Below, one piece after another: positions 25,593 to 36,104 of a stretch of DNA of 54,577 nt (positions are counted from its first letter, which is position 1; each line of letters opens with the position of its first letter). The notes under the pieces were generated by a model, which was not told the DNA's origin, did no database searches, and was given only the letters and a program-made list of their open reading frames with translations. The DNA lies in the NCBI RefSeq assembly GCF_008087085.1, contig NZ_VIYJ01000017.1, positions 1 through 54,577 on the forward strand, read 5' to 3'. The position numbers and the translations under genes were made by a program. Source of the DNA: Nocardioides rubriscoriae (GTDB taxonomy: Bacteria > Actinomycetota > Actinomycetes > Propionibacteriales > Nocardioidaceae).

Positions 25593-27992
25593 TCAGAACC
25601 CCAGCGACGAGCGGCGCTCGGCCAGCCACCCGAGGTAGGCCGGGAGCCGCCAGGTGGTGGCCAGCGCCTCGGCGCGCGCCGCGGCGGCGCGGGCCTGGTC
25701 GACGTCGCCGAGCAGCGCGAGGGCGAGCGCGAGGTAGCCGTCGACCGGGCCGAAGCCGACCGAGACGCCGGCGACCACCATCCGGCTGCTGGCCTGCCGC
25801 AGCACGTCGACGGCCTGCCGTGCGAGCGCCGGGTCGCCCAGGCAGGCGGCGATGTCGGCGCGCTCCGCGGCCTCCATGGTGGCGTGCCACAGGTCGGGGA
25901 CCGGCGGGACCGGGCGACGCGCGATCTCGGCCCGGGCCTCGGTGAGCTGACCGGCCCGGGTCGACTGGAACACGGCTCCGACGGCGAGGAACGGGTCCGG
26001 GGCGGCCCGCATGACCTCGCGGTACGCCTCGGCGACCGCGGGGGTGAGCTCGGGGCGCCAGGTGGCGGCCGTGAAGGACAGGGCGAAGTCGAGCGACTCG
26101 TCGGCCGGGGTGGTCACCTCGCTGCGCATCCCGCGCAACCGCTCCTCGATGGCCTCGGCCTCGGCGAGCCGCCCCGCCATCAGGGTCAGGCTGAGCCGGA
26201 CGAAGCCGAGGGCGAACTCGACGTAGGGCAGGCGACGACGCCGGGCGATGGCCTCGGCCGCCTCGGACTCGGCCTCCCAGACCGCCAGGTCGGCCGCCTC
26301 GACGGCCGCTCCGGCCAGGGCCGCGCGGCCCACGGCCTCGGCCGCCTCGTCACGGCACTCACGGGCCGCCTCGACCTCCTCGCGGGCCAGCTCGAGGCGA
26401 CGCGCGAGGTAGCGGGGGCGCCACAACGCGAGCCAGCCGGTGCGGGCCGCCCACCCCCTCAGCTCGGCGTCGCCCAGACGTCGACCCAGCGCGAGACCCT
26501 CCTCGACCAGCGCCTCGACCTCGGGCTCGTAGCCGGGCGCGTAGTAGAGCTGGACGGCGAGGGCGAGCATCAGCCGGCACCGGGTGGGCGAGTCGCGCGG
26601 ACCCGCCACGGCGAGCGCCTCGCGCAGGTCGTCGACGAGGTCCTCGGAGACCTCGTCATAGGACTGCGGCAACCAGATGTTGTAGCGCGTGAGCCCGGCC
26701 ACCGCGAGCGCGACACGGTCGGGGTCGCCGTCGGCGCTCGCGAGCCGGACGGCCTCGGCGACGGCCTCGACGACGGCGCGCCACCGAGCGGCCCGCGCCG
26801 CGACCTCGGCGAAGCCGAGCAGCAGGTCGTAGCGCTCTGCGCGGGTCGCGGCCGGGTCGAGCGCGTGGCTCGCGAGTGCCGAGGTGTAGAGGTCGGTCGC
26901 CTCGACGTTGGCCCAGACCCGACGGGCCTGCGCGGCGGCGGACACGGCCGCCCGCCAGGCCGACGCTGCGTGCGCCGGGCCGGCGGCCCGCCAGTGCCGT
27001 GCGAGCTCGAAGGTCCGCTCCGCCTCGCGCAGCCCGACCCACGGCGACGACTCCAGGGCCCGCGCGATCCGGGCGTGCACGCGCGTGAGCTGGCCGGTGG
27101 GCGCGGCGGCCACCACGGCGTCGCGGGTCAGCGCGTGCGCGAAAGCGACCCGCCCGTCGGGTCGGACGTCGACCGCTCCGGTGCGCTGCGCCGGCCAGAG
27201 CAGCTCGAAGACCTCCGCCGGCGTCCGGTCGGCGACGGTCGCCAGGAGCAGGGGTGAGTGCTCGCCCCCCAGCGCCGCCGCGACGACGAGGACCTCGCGC
27301 GTCTCCTCGGGCAGCTCCTCGAGACGTCCGGCGACCACGGTCCTGACCGACTCGGGCACCACGTCGTGCCACCCACCGCCGGACAGCCCGAGGCGGGTGA
27401 GCTCGACGAGGAAGAACGGGTTGCCGCCGGTGTGGGCGCACCAGGTGTCGACCGGGGCCGGCACCGACGTGGTCCCGGCGACGGCGGCGACGAGGGTGCG
27501 GGCGTGCTCGACCCCCAGGCCGGTGAGCTCGAGGACGCGGGCCCCCTGACGGGCCAGGGTGGCGCCGAGGTCGAGCAGGGCCCCGGCCGGCTCGGGGTGC
27601 GTGCGGCGGGTCAGCAGGACCGCGACCCGGTCGCCCGGCTCGACCCCCGCGACGAGGTGGCCCAGCGCCCGCAGGGTCCGGGTGTCGGCCCAGTGCAGGT
27701 CCTCGACGACCAGGAGCACCGGATGCCGGGCGGCCCGGTCCCGGACCGTCCGCAGCAGCGCCTCCTGCACGGCGAAGGCGGCCAGGGGGCCGTCGTCGGG
27801 CGCGTAGGGCCCGGCGTCCTGTGGCGCGAGCACGTCGTCGACGTCGAGTCCGAGGGCCTCGAGGAGGCGGTGCCACGGCCACAGCGGCGGGGCACCGTCG
27901 TCCTGGGAGCAGCGTGCGACGGCGGCGACGAACCCGGCCTCGCGGGCCGCCCCCACCGTCATCGCGCCCTGGGATGGGAGCCGGGTCCGCAT
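25593..27992 (-). CDS. AAA/LuxR-type large regulator, missing Walker A and the HTH
   Basis: About 799 aa. The start of the readable protein (AGFVAAVARCSQDDGAPPLWPWHRLL) corresponds to the part of AAA_16/LuxR 'LAL-type' regulators that normally follows the Walker A loop; no GxxGxGK[T/S] exists upstream before the frame ends near 27,998. Walker B is present (HPVLLVVEDLHWAD). A long TPR-like helical region follows and the protein ends at LGWLAERRSSLGF without the usual C-terminal LuxR helix-turn-helix. It therefore looks like a relic or a repurposed solenoid protein, still open throughout with normal codon use. Its start overlaps the duplicated operator shared with the divergent cupin-MFS-MarR cassette, so the same MarR protein may control it. 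ATG 27992 is chosen; TTG 27998 and ATG 27962 are alternatives. Confidence 0.7.
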   Translation of the reverse strand: MRTRLPSQGAMTVGAAREAGFVAAVARCSQDDGAPPLWPWHRLLEALGLDVDDVLAPQDAGPYAPDDGPLAAFAVQEALLRTVRDRAARHPVLLVVEDLHWADTRTLRALGHLVAGVEPGDRVAVLLTRRTHPEPAGALLDLGATLARQGARVLELTGLGVEHARTLVAAVAGTTSVPAPVDTWCAHTGGNPFFLVELTRLGLSGGGWHDVVPESVRTVVAGRLEELPEETREVLVVAAALGGEHSPLLLATVADRTPAEVFELLWPAQRTGAVDVRPDGRVAFAHALTRDAVVAAAPTGQLTRVHARIARALESSPWVGLREAERTFELARHWRAAGPAHAASAWRAAVSAAAQARRVWANVEATDLYTSALASHALDPAATRAERYDLLLGFAEVAARAARWRAVVEAVAEAVRLASADGDPDRVALAVAGLTRYNIWLPQSYDEVSEDLVDDLREALAVAGPRDSPTRCRLMLALAVQLYYAPGYEPEVEALVEEGLALGRRLGDAELRGWAARTGWLALWRPRYLARRLELAREEVEAARECRDEAAEAVGRAALAGAAVEAADLAVWEAESEAAEAIARRRRLPYVEFALGFVRLSLTLMAGRLAEAEAIEERLRGMRSEVTTPADESLDFALSFTAATWRPELTPAVAEAYREVMRAAPDPFLAVGAVFQSTRAGQLTEARAEIARRPVPPVPDLWHATMEAAERADIAACLGDPALARQAVDVLRQASSRMVVAGVSVGFGPVDGYLALALALLGDVDQARAAAARAEALATTWRLPAYLGWLAERRSSLGF

Positions 27993-28039
27993 AGACAACC
28001 AAGTTGGCCATATGCCATATTAAGACAACCAAGTTGTCT
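27993..28039. promoter_or_regulatory. Duplicated palindromic operator, probably for the MarR regulator
   Basis: A perfect palindrome AGACAAC-CAA-GTTGTCT lies at 28023-28039. A second copy, AGACAAC-CAA-GTTGGC, starts at 27993, 30 bases earlier and so about three helical turns away. Between them is GGCCATATGCC. The pair occupies the divergent promoter region between the AAA/LuxR-type gene and the cupin gene. MarR repressors usually bind such palindromes, and the cassette ends with a MarR gene, so autoregulation is likely. Confidence 0.7.
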
Positions 28040-28056
28040 ACATCGAAGGAAGTCCC

Positions 28057-28434
28057 ATGAACCTGTTGACCACCCTGGCCGGAGCTCGCGTCACCGAGAC
28101 GCCGGCCGCCGCCATGCGCACCTACGCCAGCCCCTCTGCCGACAGCACCGCCGACGTCAGCGTGTGGCGCACCGAGATGAAGCCCGACACCTCAGGACCG
28201 GTCCACGTCATCGACACCGACCACGTCGTGGTCGTCCTCGAGGGATCCCTGCGCGCAACGGTCGACGGCGCCACGGTGGAGGCGGGCGCGGGTGACTGCG
28301 TCCTGCTCCCTCGAGACGCCGAGCGGCAGCTGGTCGCCGGCCCTCAGGGTGTCGTCACCCTGACCGCCGCGCAGCCGGGCAGCACCGCACGGGCGGGGGA
28401 CGCCGACCCGGTCCGCGTCCCCTGGGCGAGCTGA
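28057..28434 (+). CDS. Small cupin-domain protein
   Basis: 125 aa from ATG 28057 with GAAGGA upstream. A single cupin barrel is visible: PVHVIDTDHVVVVLEGSL (motif 1, with fewer metal-ligand histidines than classical cupins) and AGAGDCVLLPRDAERQLVA (motif 2). It may bind a small ligand rather than catalyse. It is the first gene of a rightward cassette with the MFS exporter (10 bases apart) and MarR regulator, downstream of the duplicated palindrome. A role in modifying or sensing the exported compound is inference. Confidence 0.85.
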   Translation: MNLLTTLAGARVTETPAAAMRTYASPSADSTADVSVWRTEMKPDTSGPVHVIDTDHVVVVLEGSLRATVDGATVEAGAGDCVLLPRDAERQLVAGPQGVVTLTAAQPGSTARAGDADPVRVPWAS

Positions 28435-28443
28435 GGAGCCGAG

Positions 28444-29883
28444 ATGTCCTCCCCCGCCCGGACCCCGACGCCTGTCGGCCGGCTCGGTCAGGCGTCGCCG
28501 ATGGCGCCCGGCACGAGCCGGCCCGGCCTGGCCCTGCTCGTCATCACGACCGTCCAGCTCCTCATGGTCCTCGACGTCACCATCGTCAGCATCGCCCTGC
28601 CGACCATCCAGTCCGACCTCGGGCTGAGCCTCGCGCAGGTCGAGTGGACGGTCACCGGCTACGCCCTCTCCTTCGGTGGCCTGCTGCTCCTCGGCGGCCG
28701 CCTGGGCGACGTCCTCGGACGCCGTCGCATGCTGATGGTCGGCATCGCCGTCTTCGCCGTCGCCAGCCTCGTCGCCGGCCTGGCCGGCGCCGAGGAGGTG
28801 CTGCTCGGCGCCCGCATCACCCAGGGGATCGGAGCCGCCATCGCGTCCCCCACGGCGCTCGCCCTGATCCCGGCCACCTTCCCCGAGCCCGCCGCCCGGG
28901 CCCGGGCGATGGGCGTCTACGCCGCCATGTCGGGCATCGGTGCGGCCACCGGCCTCGTCGTCGGCGGGGTCCTCACCGAGTGGGTCTCGTGGCGCTGGGT
29001 CTTCCTCCTGGCCGTCCCCTTCGCCGTGGCGATCCTCGCCCTGGCGCCGCGGGCGCTCCCCGAGCCGCCGACCCGGCGCGGGAGCCTGCCGGTCGCGTCG
29101 ACGATCCTGGCCACCACCGCCGTCGCGTCGCTCGTCTACGGCGTCTCGCGCACCCCGGTGGTCGGCTGGGACGACGGAGGCAGCCTCGGCTGGGTCGTGG
29201 CGGCCGTCCTCCTCGCGGTCGTCTTCGCGGTCGTCGAGACCCGCAGCACGACGCCGCTGCTGCCGCGGGAGCAGCTGCGGATCCGGGACAAGCAGGTGGC
29301 GTGGGCGTCCACCCTGTTCCTGGGCGCGGGCATGCTGTCGACCCTGTTCCTCGCCACGCAGTTCATGCAGCTCGACCTCGGGTTCCGGCCGCTGCAGGCC
29401 GGACTCGGCTTCATCCCCTTCAGTGCGGCGATGGTCGTCACCTCGCAGGTCGCGGCCCGGATCCTGGCCCGTATTGGTCCCTGGCGGCTCATCGGGACCG
29501 GGGCCGCGCTGGCCGCGGGCGCGGCCGCGGCGATGTCGGCCCTCGACGCCGGGCAGGGCTACACCAGCCTGATGCTGCCGGCCCTCGCGGTCGAGGGCGT
29601 CGGGTTCGGCCTCGTGTTCGTCCCGGTCACCGTCACCTGCATCATGGGCGCCGCACCGCAGGAGGCCGGCGTCGTCTCCGGGCTGACGTCGACCATGCAG
29701 CAGCTCGGCGGGGCGGTCGGAGTCGCGGCGATCGTGAGCCTCAGCACCAGCGGCTCGGCCGCCACGCACCACCCGGACACCGGCACCGGGTTCGCCGTGG
29801 TGGCCGGCCTGCTGGCGGTCGTCGCCGTCGCCGCGGGCGCCCTGCTCGCGGTGAGGGAGCGGTCGAGGTCGCTGGCCGGGTGA
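28444..29883 (+). CDS. MFS drug exporter, DHA2 (14-TM, EmrB/QacA-like)
   Basis: 479 aa inner-membrane proton antiporter-like protein with about 14 hydrophobic segments. Typical DHA2 motifs: LLMVLDVTIVSIALPTIQSD in helix 1, GGLLLLGGRLGDVLGRRRML (motif A), and a motif C-like ATGLVVGGVLTEWVSWRWVF. The product probably expels lipophilic drugs or metabolites. It is flanked by the cupin gene and the MarR gene, forming a classic repressor-controlled efflux cassette. A G+C-rich hairpin follows the stop. Confidence 0.93.
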   Translation: MSSPARTPTPVGRLGQASPMAPGTSRPGLALLVITTVQLLMVLDVTIVSIALPTIQSDLGLSLAQVEWTVTGYALSFGGLLLLGGRLGDVLGRRRMLMVGIAVFAVASLVAGLAGAEEVLLGARITQGIGAAIASPTALALIPATFPEPAARARAMGVYAAMSGIGAATGLVVGGVLTEWVSWRWVFLLAVPFAVAILALAPRALPEPPTRRGSLPVASTILATTAVASLVYGVSRTPVVGWDDGGSLGWVVAAVLLAVVFAVVETRSTTPLLPREQLRIRDKQVAWASTLFLGAGMLSTLFLATQFMQLDLGFRPLQAGLGFIPFSAAMVVTSQVAARILARIGPWRLIGTGAALAAGAAAAMSALDAGQGYTSLMLPALAVEGVGFGLVFVPVTVTCIMGAAPQEAGVVSGLTSTMQQLGGAVGVAAIVSLSTSGSAATHHPDTGTGFAVVAGLLAVVAVAAGALLAVRERSRSLAG

Positions 29884-29888
29884 CCGGG

Positions 29889-29910
29889 GCTCCACGTCCG
29901 GGCGTGGAGC
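29889..29910. terminator. Hairpin behind the MFS gene
   Basis: GCTCCACG (29889-29896) pairs exactly with CGTGGAGC (29903-29910) over a six-base loop, five bases after the MFS stop codon. There is no T-run. It may attenuate read-through into the MarR gene or protect the upstream transcript. Confidence 0.55.
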
Positions 29911-29978
29911 GCCCACCCCGACCGTCATCTCGGTTGTCCGTCGCCCGTCCTCGTCGTTACCGTGAAGGAGTGTCCGAC

Positions 29979-30428
29979 GTGCCGCTGGTCCGCCTGCTCT
30001 CGATGGCCGTCACGGTGGCCCTCGAGGAGCTCCACACCGAGCTGCACGAGCGAGGTCACGGCACGCTGCGCCCGGCCCACGGCTACGCGCTCAACGCCGT
30101 CCTCAACGGTCGCGACACCGTCTCCGAGATGGCCCCGCTGCTCGGGATGACCAAGCAGGGCGCGGCCAAGCTCGTCCAGGCGTTGATCGACGAGGACTAC
30201 CTGGCGATCGACGAGGCCGGCGGCGCGGACGCCCGGCGCAAGCCCCTGGTGCTCACGGCTCGAGGCCACGAGGCGGTCCAGGTCTCGGTCGACATCCAGG
30301 ACCGGATCGAGCGCGAGTGGGCCGAGCTGGTCGGTCCACGCCGGATGGCGAGCACCCGCGCCGCGCTCGAGCGTGCGGTGACCCACGCCGCGGGCGGTGG
30401 CTACCCACCGGTACGTCTGGGCTGGTAG
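29979..30428 (+). CDS. MarR-family transcriptional regulator
   Basis: 149 aa from GTG 29979 with GAAGGAG eight bases upstream; the GTG at 29970 would sit on the Shine-Dalgarno itself. Winged-helix features are in place: a first helix (LLSMAVTVALEELHTELHERG), recognition region SEMAPLLGMTKQGAAKLVQAL, and the wing-like DEAGGADARRKPLVLTARG containing the usual basic residues. It is expected to repress the cassette through the AGACAAC palindromes near 28,000 and to release them on binding an effector, probably a substrate of the exporter. Confidence 0.92.
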   Translation: MPLVRLLSMAVTVALEELHTELHERGHGTLRPAHGYALNAVLNGRDTVSEMAPLLGMTKQGAAKLVQALIDEDYLAIDEAGGADARRKPLVLTARGHEAVQVSVDIQDRIEREWAELVGPRRMASTRAALERAVTHAAGGGYPPVRLGW

Positions 30429-30520
30429 CCGGATCGCCGCTCGCACACGACACCCGGGTCCGACCCGCGCGCCTGACTTCCCGGCCGCGCCGGGTTGGAG
30501 TGTGATGACAGACTCATGAG

Positions 30521-31891
30521 GTGAGGGACCACCGCGTCAACCCGGTCGACGCCATCTGGCTCAACATGGACCGGGCTCACAACCTGATGGTCATCGAGTG
30601 CGTCCTGTTCCTCGACGGGCCGCTCGACCGGGCGAGGTTCGACCGCGTGGTGCAGCGACGGCTGATCGACGCCTACCCCGTCTTCTCGCGTCGCCCCGTC
30701 GTCGGGTCCCGCCGCCGGTCGAAGGCGCGCTGGCGCGACGTCCCCGGCTTCGACTTCACCGAGCACGTGCGCGAGGTGAGGCTCCCGGCGCCGGGGGACG
30801 CTGCCTCGCTGCAGGCCTACGTCGGTGGCTTCCTCTCGACGCCGCTGCCGCGCGACCGCCCCCTGTGGGACATCCACCTCATCGACGGGCTCGACGAGGG
30901 CTCGGCGATCTACGTGCGACTGCACCACGCCCTGGCCGACGGCATCGCGCTCACGCAGGTCCTGCTGTCGCTGACGGACGTGACGCCTGATGCCGACGTG
31001 AGCGGAGGGCACGGCACCGGTGCGCGACACCACGGTGTCGGTGACCTCGTCGCCGTGGCCCGTCGCGCCGCGCCGGAGGTGACGGGGGCGCTGCGACCGG
31101 CTCGGGTCCGGGCGTCGACCCTCGCAGTGATCCGGGGCGTGCTCAGCGGAGCGGGTGTGCTCGGCAAGCTGGTCCTGACCCGCAACCCGAGGTCGGCGCT
31201 GGTCGGTTCGGCGGGCCCGCACAAGCGAGCGGTCTGGTCCGACCCGATCGACCTGCAGCTGATCAAGGACATCGCCGCCACCTCGCAGGCGACCGTCAAC
31301 GACGTCCTGGTCTCGGCGCTGGCCGGTGCCCTCCAGCGCTACCAGGTCGAGCGGGGTGCGCGCGCGGTCGACATCCCGACGGTGGTCCCGGTCAACCTGC
31401 GTCCGATGCACCTGCCTCTTCCCCGCGAGCTCGGCAACCGCTTCGCGCTCGTCCTGCTGGTGCTGCCCTCCGGGCTCAGCTCCGCGGCCGAGCGCCTCGC
31501 CGAGACCAAGCGTCGGATGGATCGGATCAAGGGGTCCCCCGAACCGGTCATGACGTTCGCGCTGATCCAGACGATCGGCCGCCTCGGGCGGCGGCTCAGC
31601 AGCGCCCTCGTGGCCTTCTTCGGCGGCAAGGCGTGCGGTGTCACCACCAACGTCCCCGGCCCGAGAGAGCCACGCTTCCTCGCGGGGACCCGGATCACCA
31701 GCCTGCTGGGCTGGGTGCCCGGGTCGGCCCACCAGACGCTCGGGACGTGCATCTTCACCTACGCCGGCACGGTGCGGGTCGGCTTCAAGACCGACACCGC
31801 CGTCATCGCGGACCCCGACCGGATCCTCGCCGCGTTCCACGCGGAGATCGACGACCTGTCCCGCGTGCTCGCCGCGGCCGGGCGCCGCTGA
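30521..31891 (+). CDS. Wax ester synthase / diacylglycerol acyltransferase (WS/DGAT)
   Basis: 456 aa, GTG start. The catalytic HHALADG, a form of HHxxxDG, lies near residue 131 in VRLHHALADGIALTQVLLSL. The protein begins with NPVDAIWLNMDRAHNLMVI and contains the conserved ATVNDVLVSALAGALQRY segment and VTTNVPGPREPRF near the C-terminus, as in bacterial bifunctional WS/DGAT enzymes. These transfer fatty acyl-CoA to alcohols or diacylglycerol to make wax esters or triacylglycerol at the membrane and lipid bodies. With the alkane hydroxylase further right it fits a hydrocarbon- and lipid-storing actinomycete. It stands alone between the MarR gene and an SDR gene. Confidence 0.93.
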   Translation: MRDHRVNPVDAIWLNMDRAHNLMVIECVLFLDGPLDRARFDRVVQRRLIDAYPVFSRRPVVGSRRRSKARWRDVPGFDFTEHVREVRLPAPGDAASLQAYVGGFLSTPLPRDRPLWDIHLIDGLDEGSAIYVRLHHALADGIALTQVLLSLTDVTPDADVSGGHGTGARHHGVGDLVAVARRAAPEVTGALRPARVRASTLAVIRGVLSGAGVLGKLVLTRNPRSALVGSAGPHKRAVWSDPIDLQLIKDIAATSQATVNDVLVSALAGALQRYQVERGARAVDIPTVVPVNLRPMHLPLPRELGNRFALVLLVLPSGLSSAAERLAETKRRMDRIKGSPEPVMTFALIQTIGRLGRRLSSALVAFFGGKACGVTTNVPGPREPRFLAGTRITSLLGWVPGSAHQTLGTCIFTYAGTVRVGFKTDTAVIADPDRILAAFHAEIDDLSRVLAAAGRR

Positions 31892-32085
31892 CCGACGCTT
31901 CCTCCCCGTCGTTCTTGCGCAAACGTTGGGGTTCGGGGTGTCGTCCCCGGCCGGTGCGCTCGGCTAGCCTGAGGCGCCGCCCCCCGCTCGACCGTGGGGG
32001 GAGAGCGGGGGGCGGTTCACCCCATGTGGCCTCTCGAGGGTCCCCGCTCCTCCGACGTCCTCGTCGCTCTCCGTACCCTGCAGCC

Positions 32086-33075
32086 ATGAGCGCTCTCACC
32101 GCCCTCGCCGACGGCTTCCTCGACCGCTCGCTGGTCCTCGGCTACACCAAGATCGGTCCCTCCCTGCGGCGCCACTGGTGGCCGGCCGACCCCCAGCCCG
32201 GGTGCCTCGACGGCCAGCGCGTGGTCGTCACCGGCGCCACCTCCGGCATCGGCGAGGCGATGGTCACCCTGTTCGCCGCCCTCGGCGCGACCGTGCACGT
32301 GCTGGGCCGCAACCCCGCCAAGGTCGCCACCGTCGTGGCCGACGTACGCCGGGCGCTGCCGTCGGCGACGCTGGTCGAGGAGGTCTGCGACGTCGGTGAC
32401 CTCGACGCCGTCCGGGCCTGGTGCGACGACTTCTCCGGTCGCGTCGACAGCCTGCGCGGCCTGGTCCACAACGCCGGGACCCTGCCCGCCGAGCGCACCG
32501 AGTCGCCGCAGGGCCACGAGATGACGCTGGCGGTCCACGTGCTCGGACCCCACCTCATGACCGAGCGGCTGCTGCCGCTGCTGGGTGCCGCCGCCGACCG
32601 CCCCGGCGGCGCCGGCAGCGTGGTGTGGATGTCGTCGGGCGGCATGTACAGCGCCGGCCTGCGCAGCACCCCCGACGAGATCGAGTACCGCGACGGCACC
32701 TACGACGGGGTGCGCGGCTACGCCCGCACCAAGCGGATGCAGGTCGAGATCGTCGACGCCTGGAACGACCGGCTGCGCGGCGGCGAGGTCCGCATCGAGA
32801 GCTGCCACCCGGGCTGGGCCGCGACGCCGGGGGTCTCCGACAGCCTGCCGGGCTTCGAGAAGGTGATGGGGCGCCTGTTCCGTGACGCCGCCTGCGGCGC
32901 CGACACGGCCGTCTGGCTCGTCGCGAACCGCCCCGACTCCACCGGCACCCACCACTTCTGGCACGACCGGGCGCCGCGCCCCACGACGTACCCCGTGCAG
33001 CGGCGACCCGACCTCGCCGCGCGGCGCGCGTTCGTCGACTACGTGGCAGCGGCGACCGGGACGGTCTGGCCCTAG
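32086..33075 (+). CDS. Short-chain dehydrogenase/reductase
   Basis: 329 aa from ATG 32086. Classical SDR features: VVVTGATSGIGEAMVTLFAA (cofactor glycine motif), RNPAKVATVVAD, LVHNAGTLPAERTESPQGHE (the NAG motif), VVWMSSGGMYS (catalytic Ser) and YARTKRMQVEI (YxxxK). The long N-terminal extension and TKRMQ helix resemble the retinol-dehydrogenase-like group, but the substrate is not predictable. Its stop codon shares the palindromic CTAG (33072-33075) with the stop of the convergent NFU gene. Confidence 0.92.
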   Translation: MSALTALADGFLDRSLVLGYTKIGPSLRRHWWPADPQPGCLDGQRVVVTGATSGIGEAMVTLFAALGATVHVLGRNPAKVATVVADVRRALPSATLVEEVCDVGDLDAVRAWCDDFSGRVDSLRGLVHNAGTLPAERTESPQGHEMTLAVHVLGPHLMTERLLPLLGAAADRPGGAGSVVWMSSGGMYSAGLRSTPDEIEYRDGTYDGVRGYARTKRMQVEIVDAWNDRLRGGEVRIESCHPGWAATPGVSDSLPGFEKVMGRLFRDAACGADTAVWLVANRPDSTGTHHFWHDRAPRPTTYPVQRRPDLAARRAFVDYVAAATGTVWP

Positions 33076-33667
33076 CCGGCGGCAGACCTGCGGACGGGCC
33101 GCAGCGGGAGCAGCCGGCGCCGCCCCGTCTCGCCGGACGCGCCGGGCTCGTCGCGGGTGACGACCTCGGTGACGTCGGGGCACCGGGCGCGCACGGCGAC
33201 CTCGAAGCGTTGCGTCAAGGTCAGGTCGCTGCTCGGGCAGTGGGCGCAGGCGCCGCCCAGCGCCACCTCGACCCGTCCGCCGCGTACGTCGAGCAGGCTG
33301 ATCCGCCCGCCGTGGCCGCGTACGTAGTCGCCCACGTCACCGGCGATCACCTGCTCGACGGCCATCCGCAGCACGTCGTCGCGGTCGGCACCGCCGGGGC
33401 CGCGCCAGGCCGAGGCGTCGCCGAGGGCCGCGACCAGCGCCGAGCGGACCCGGCCGCCCACGACGCGCCACGACCGGCCCGCCGCGATCGCGACGCGCAC
33501 GGCGTCGGGCTCGACCTCGACACGGGTCACGGTGCCGTCGTCGACCAGGGTCTGCAGCTCCGGGGGCAGGGCCGCGGGCGCGCCCACGAAGGGCAGCGTG
33601 CCGGCCGGCATCACCCAGCGCACCGCGGTCGGGTCGCCGGCGACCGGCTCAGGGTGGATGGCCACGC

Positions 33668-33671
<4 letters not shown>
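33072..33671 (-). CDS. NFU/NifU C-terminal-domain protein (Fe-S scaffold)
   Basis: 199 aa. The C-terminal part carries the NFU motif GGACAHCPSSDLTL, whose CxxC binds a [4Fe-4S] cluster in scaffolds that hand clusters to apoproteins. The N-terminal half has a second repeat-like domain (LQTLVDDGTVTRVEVEPDAV) without the cysteines. GTG start at 33671 overlaps the feoB stop as GTGA, so it is the third gene of a feoA-feoB-NFU operon. The logic is plausible: imported ferrous iron feeds a cluster carrier. It may equally replace the small FeoC, which also can bind Fe-S but is not visible here. Confidence 0.85.
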
Positions 33672-35628
<1,957 letters not shown>

Positions 35629-35632
<4 letters not shown>

Positions 35633-35964
35633 GAGGTGGTCGAGACCTGGATGCAGCGGGCCTGCATGCGGCGCAGCGCGATGTCGTAGCCCGCGACCCG
35701 GAACACGACCGGGTCGGCCATCGGCGCCCTGCGCACCATCTCGACCTCGGCGCCGGGGGCGAACCCGAGGTCGACCAACCGGCGCGCCGTGGCCGGGTCG
35801 GCCCCGCCGGACACACCGGTGACCCGGGCGCGAGCCCCGCAGTCCAGCTCGGCGAGCGTGCCGGTCGCCGTGGCGGGGATCGCGGGTGCGGCCGAGCCCG
35901 TCGTCACCTGGACGGCGCGCGGCGTCGGGCGACGCTGGCCGAGGGTGAAGGACATGACGGACAT
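35629..35964 (-). CDS. feoA: FeoA-domain protein
   Basis: 111 aa from ATG 35964 with GGGAGA eight bases upstream. The SH3-like FeoA fold is recognised from GTLAELDCGARARVTGVSGG, RRLVDLGFAPGAEVEMVRRA and FRVAGYDIALRRMQARCIQV. FeoA is a small cytoplasmic partner needed for FeoB activity. First gene of the leftward feoA-feoB-NFU operon, preceded by two sites resembling DtxR/IdeR boxes, so iron repression is expected. Confidence 0.92.
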
Positions 35965-35991
35965 CTGCGGGTCTCCCGGGGGAACGGCGGA

Positions 35992-36030
35992 AGGTGAGGC
36001 TTGCCTACACCAGTAGAGGCTAGCCTAACC
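35992..36030 (-). promoter_or_regulatory. Tandem iron-box-like sites (DtxR/IdeR type) before feoA
   Basis: AGTAGAGGCTAGCCTAACC at 36012-36030 (opposite strand GGTTAGGCTAGCCTCTACT) closely resembles the known DtxR/IdeR box TTAGGTTAGGCTAACCTAA. A second match, AGGTGAGGCTTGCCTACA, lies directly beside it at 35992-36009. Both are 28-66 bases upstream of the feoA start. Side-by-side boxes are typical of strongly iron-repressed actinobacterial promoters. The regulator gene itself is not in the window. Confidence 0.75.
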
Positions 36031-36104
36031 GGCGCCGCCGCCGGACGCCAGTGTCCTGACGGGTGGTGACCCCGACCTCGCCGTACGACGGGCAGGATGG
36101 CGCC

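Noticed and set aside
24642..27257. Long rightward frame over the hemerythrin and AAA/LuxR-type genes
   Set aside because: Arg/Gly/Ala-rich with no motif and overlapping two clearly coding genes; a high-G+C artefact.
28192..29928. Leftward 578-codon frame opposite the MFS gene
   Set aside because: Low-complexity Gln/Asp/Arg/Gly sequence typical of antisense frames; the MFS protein has full family motifs.
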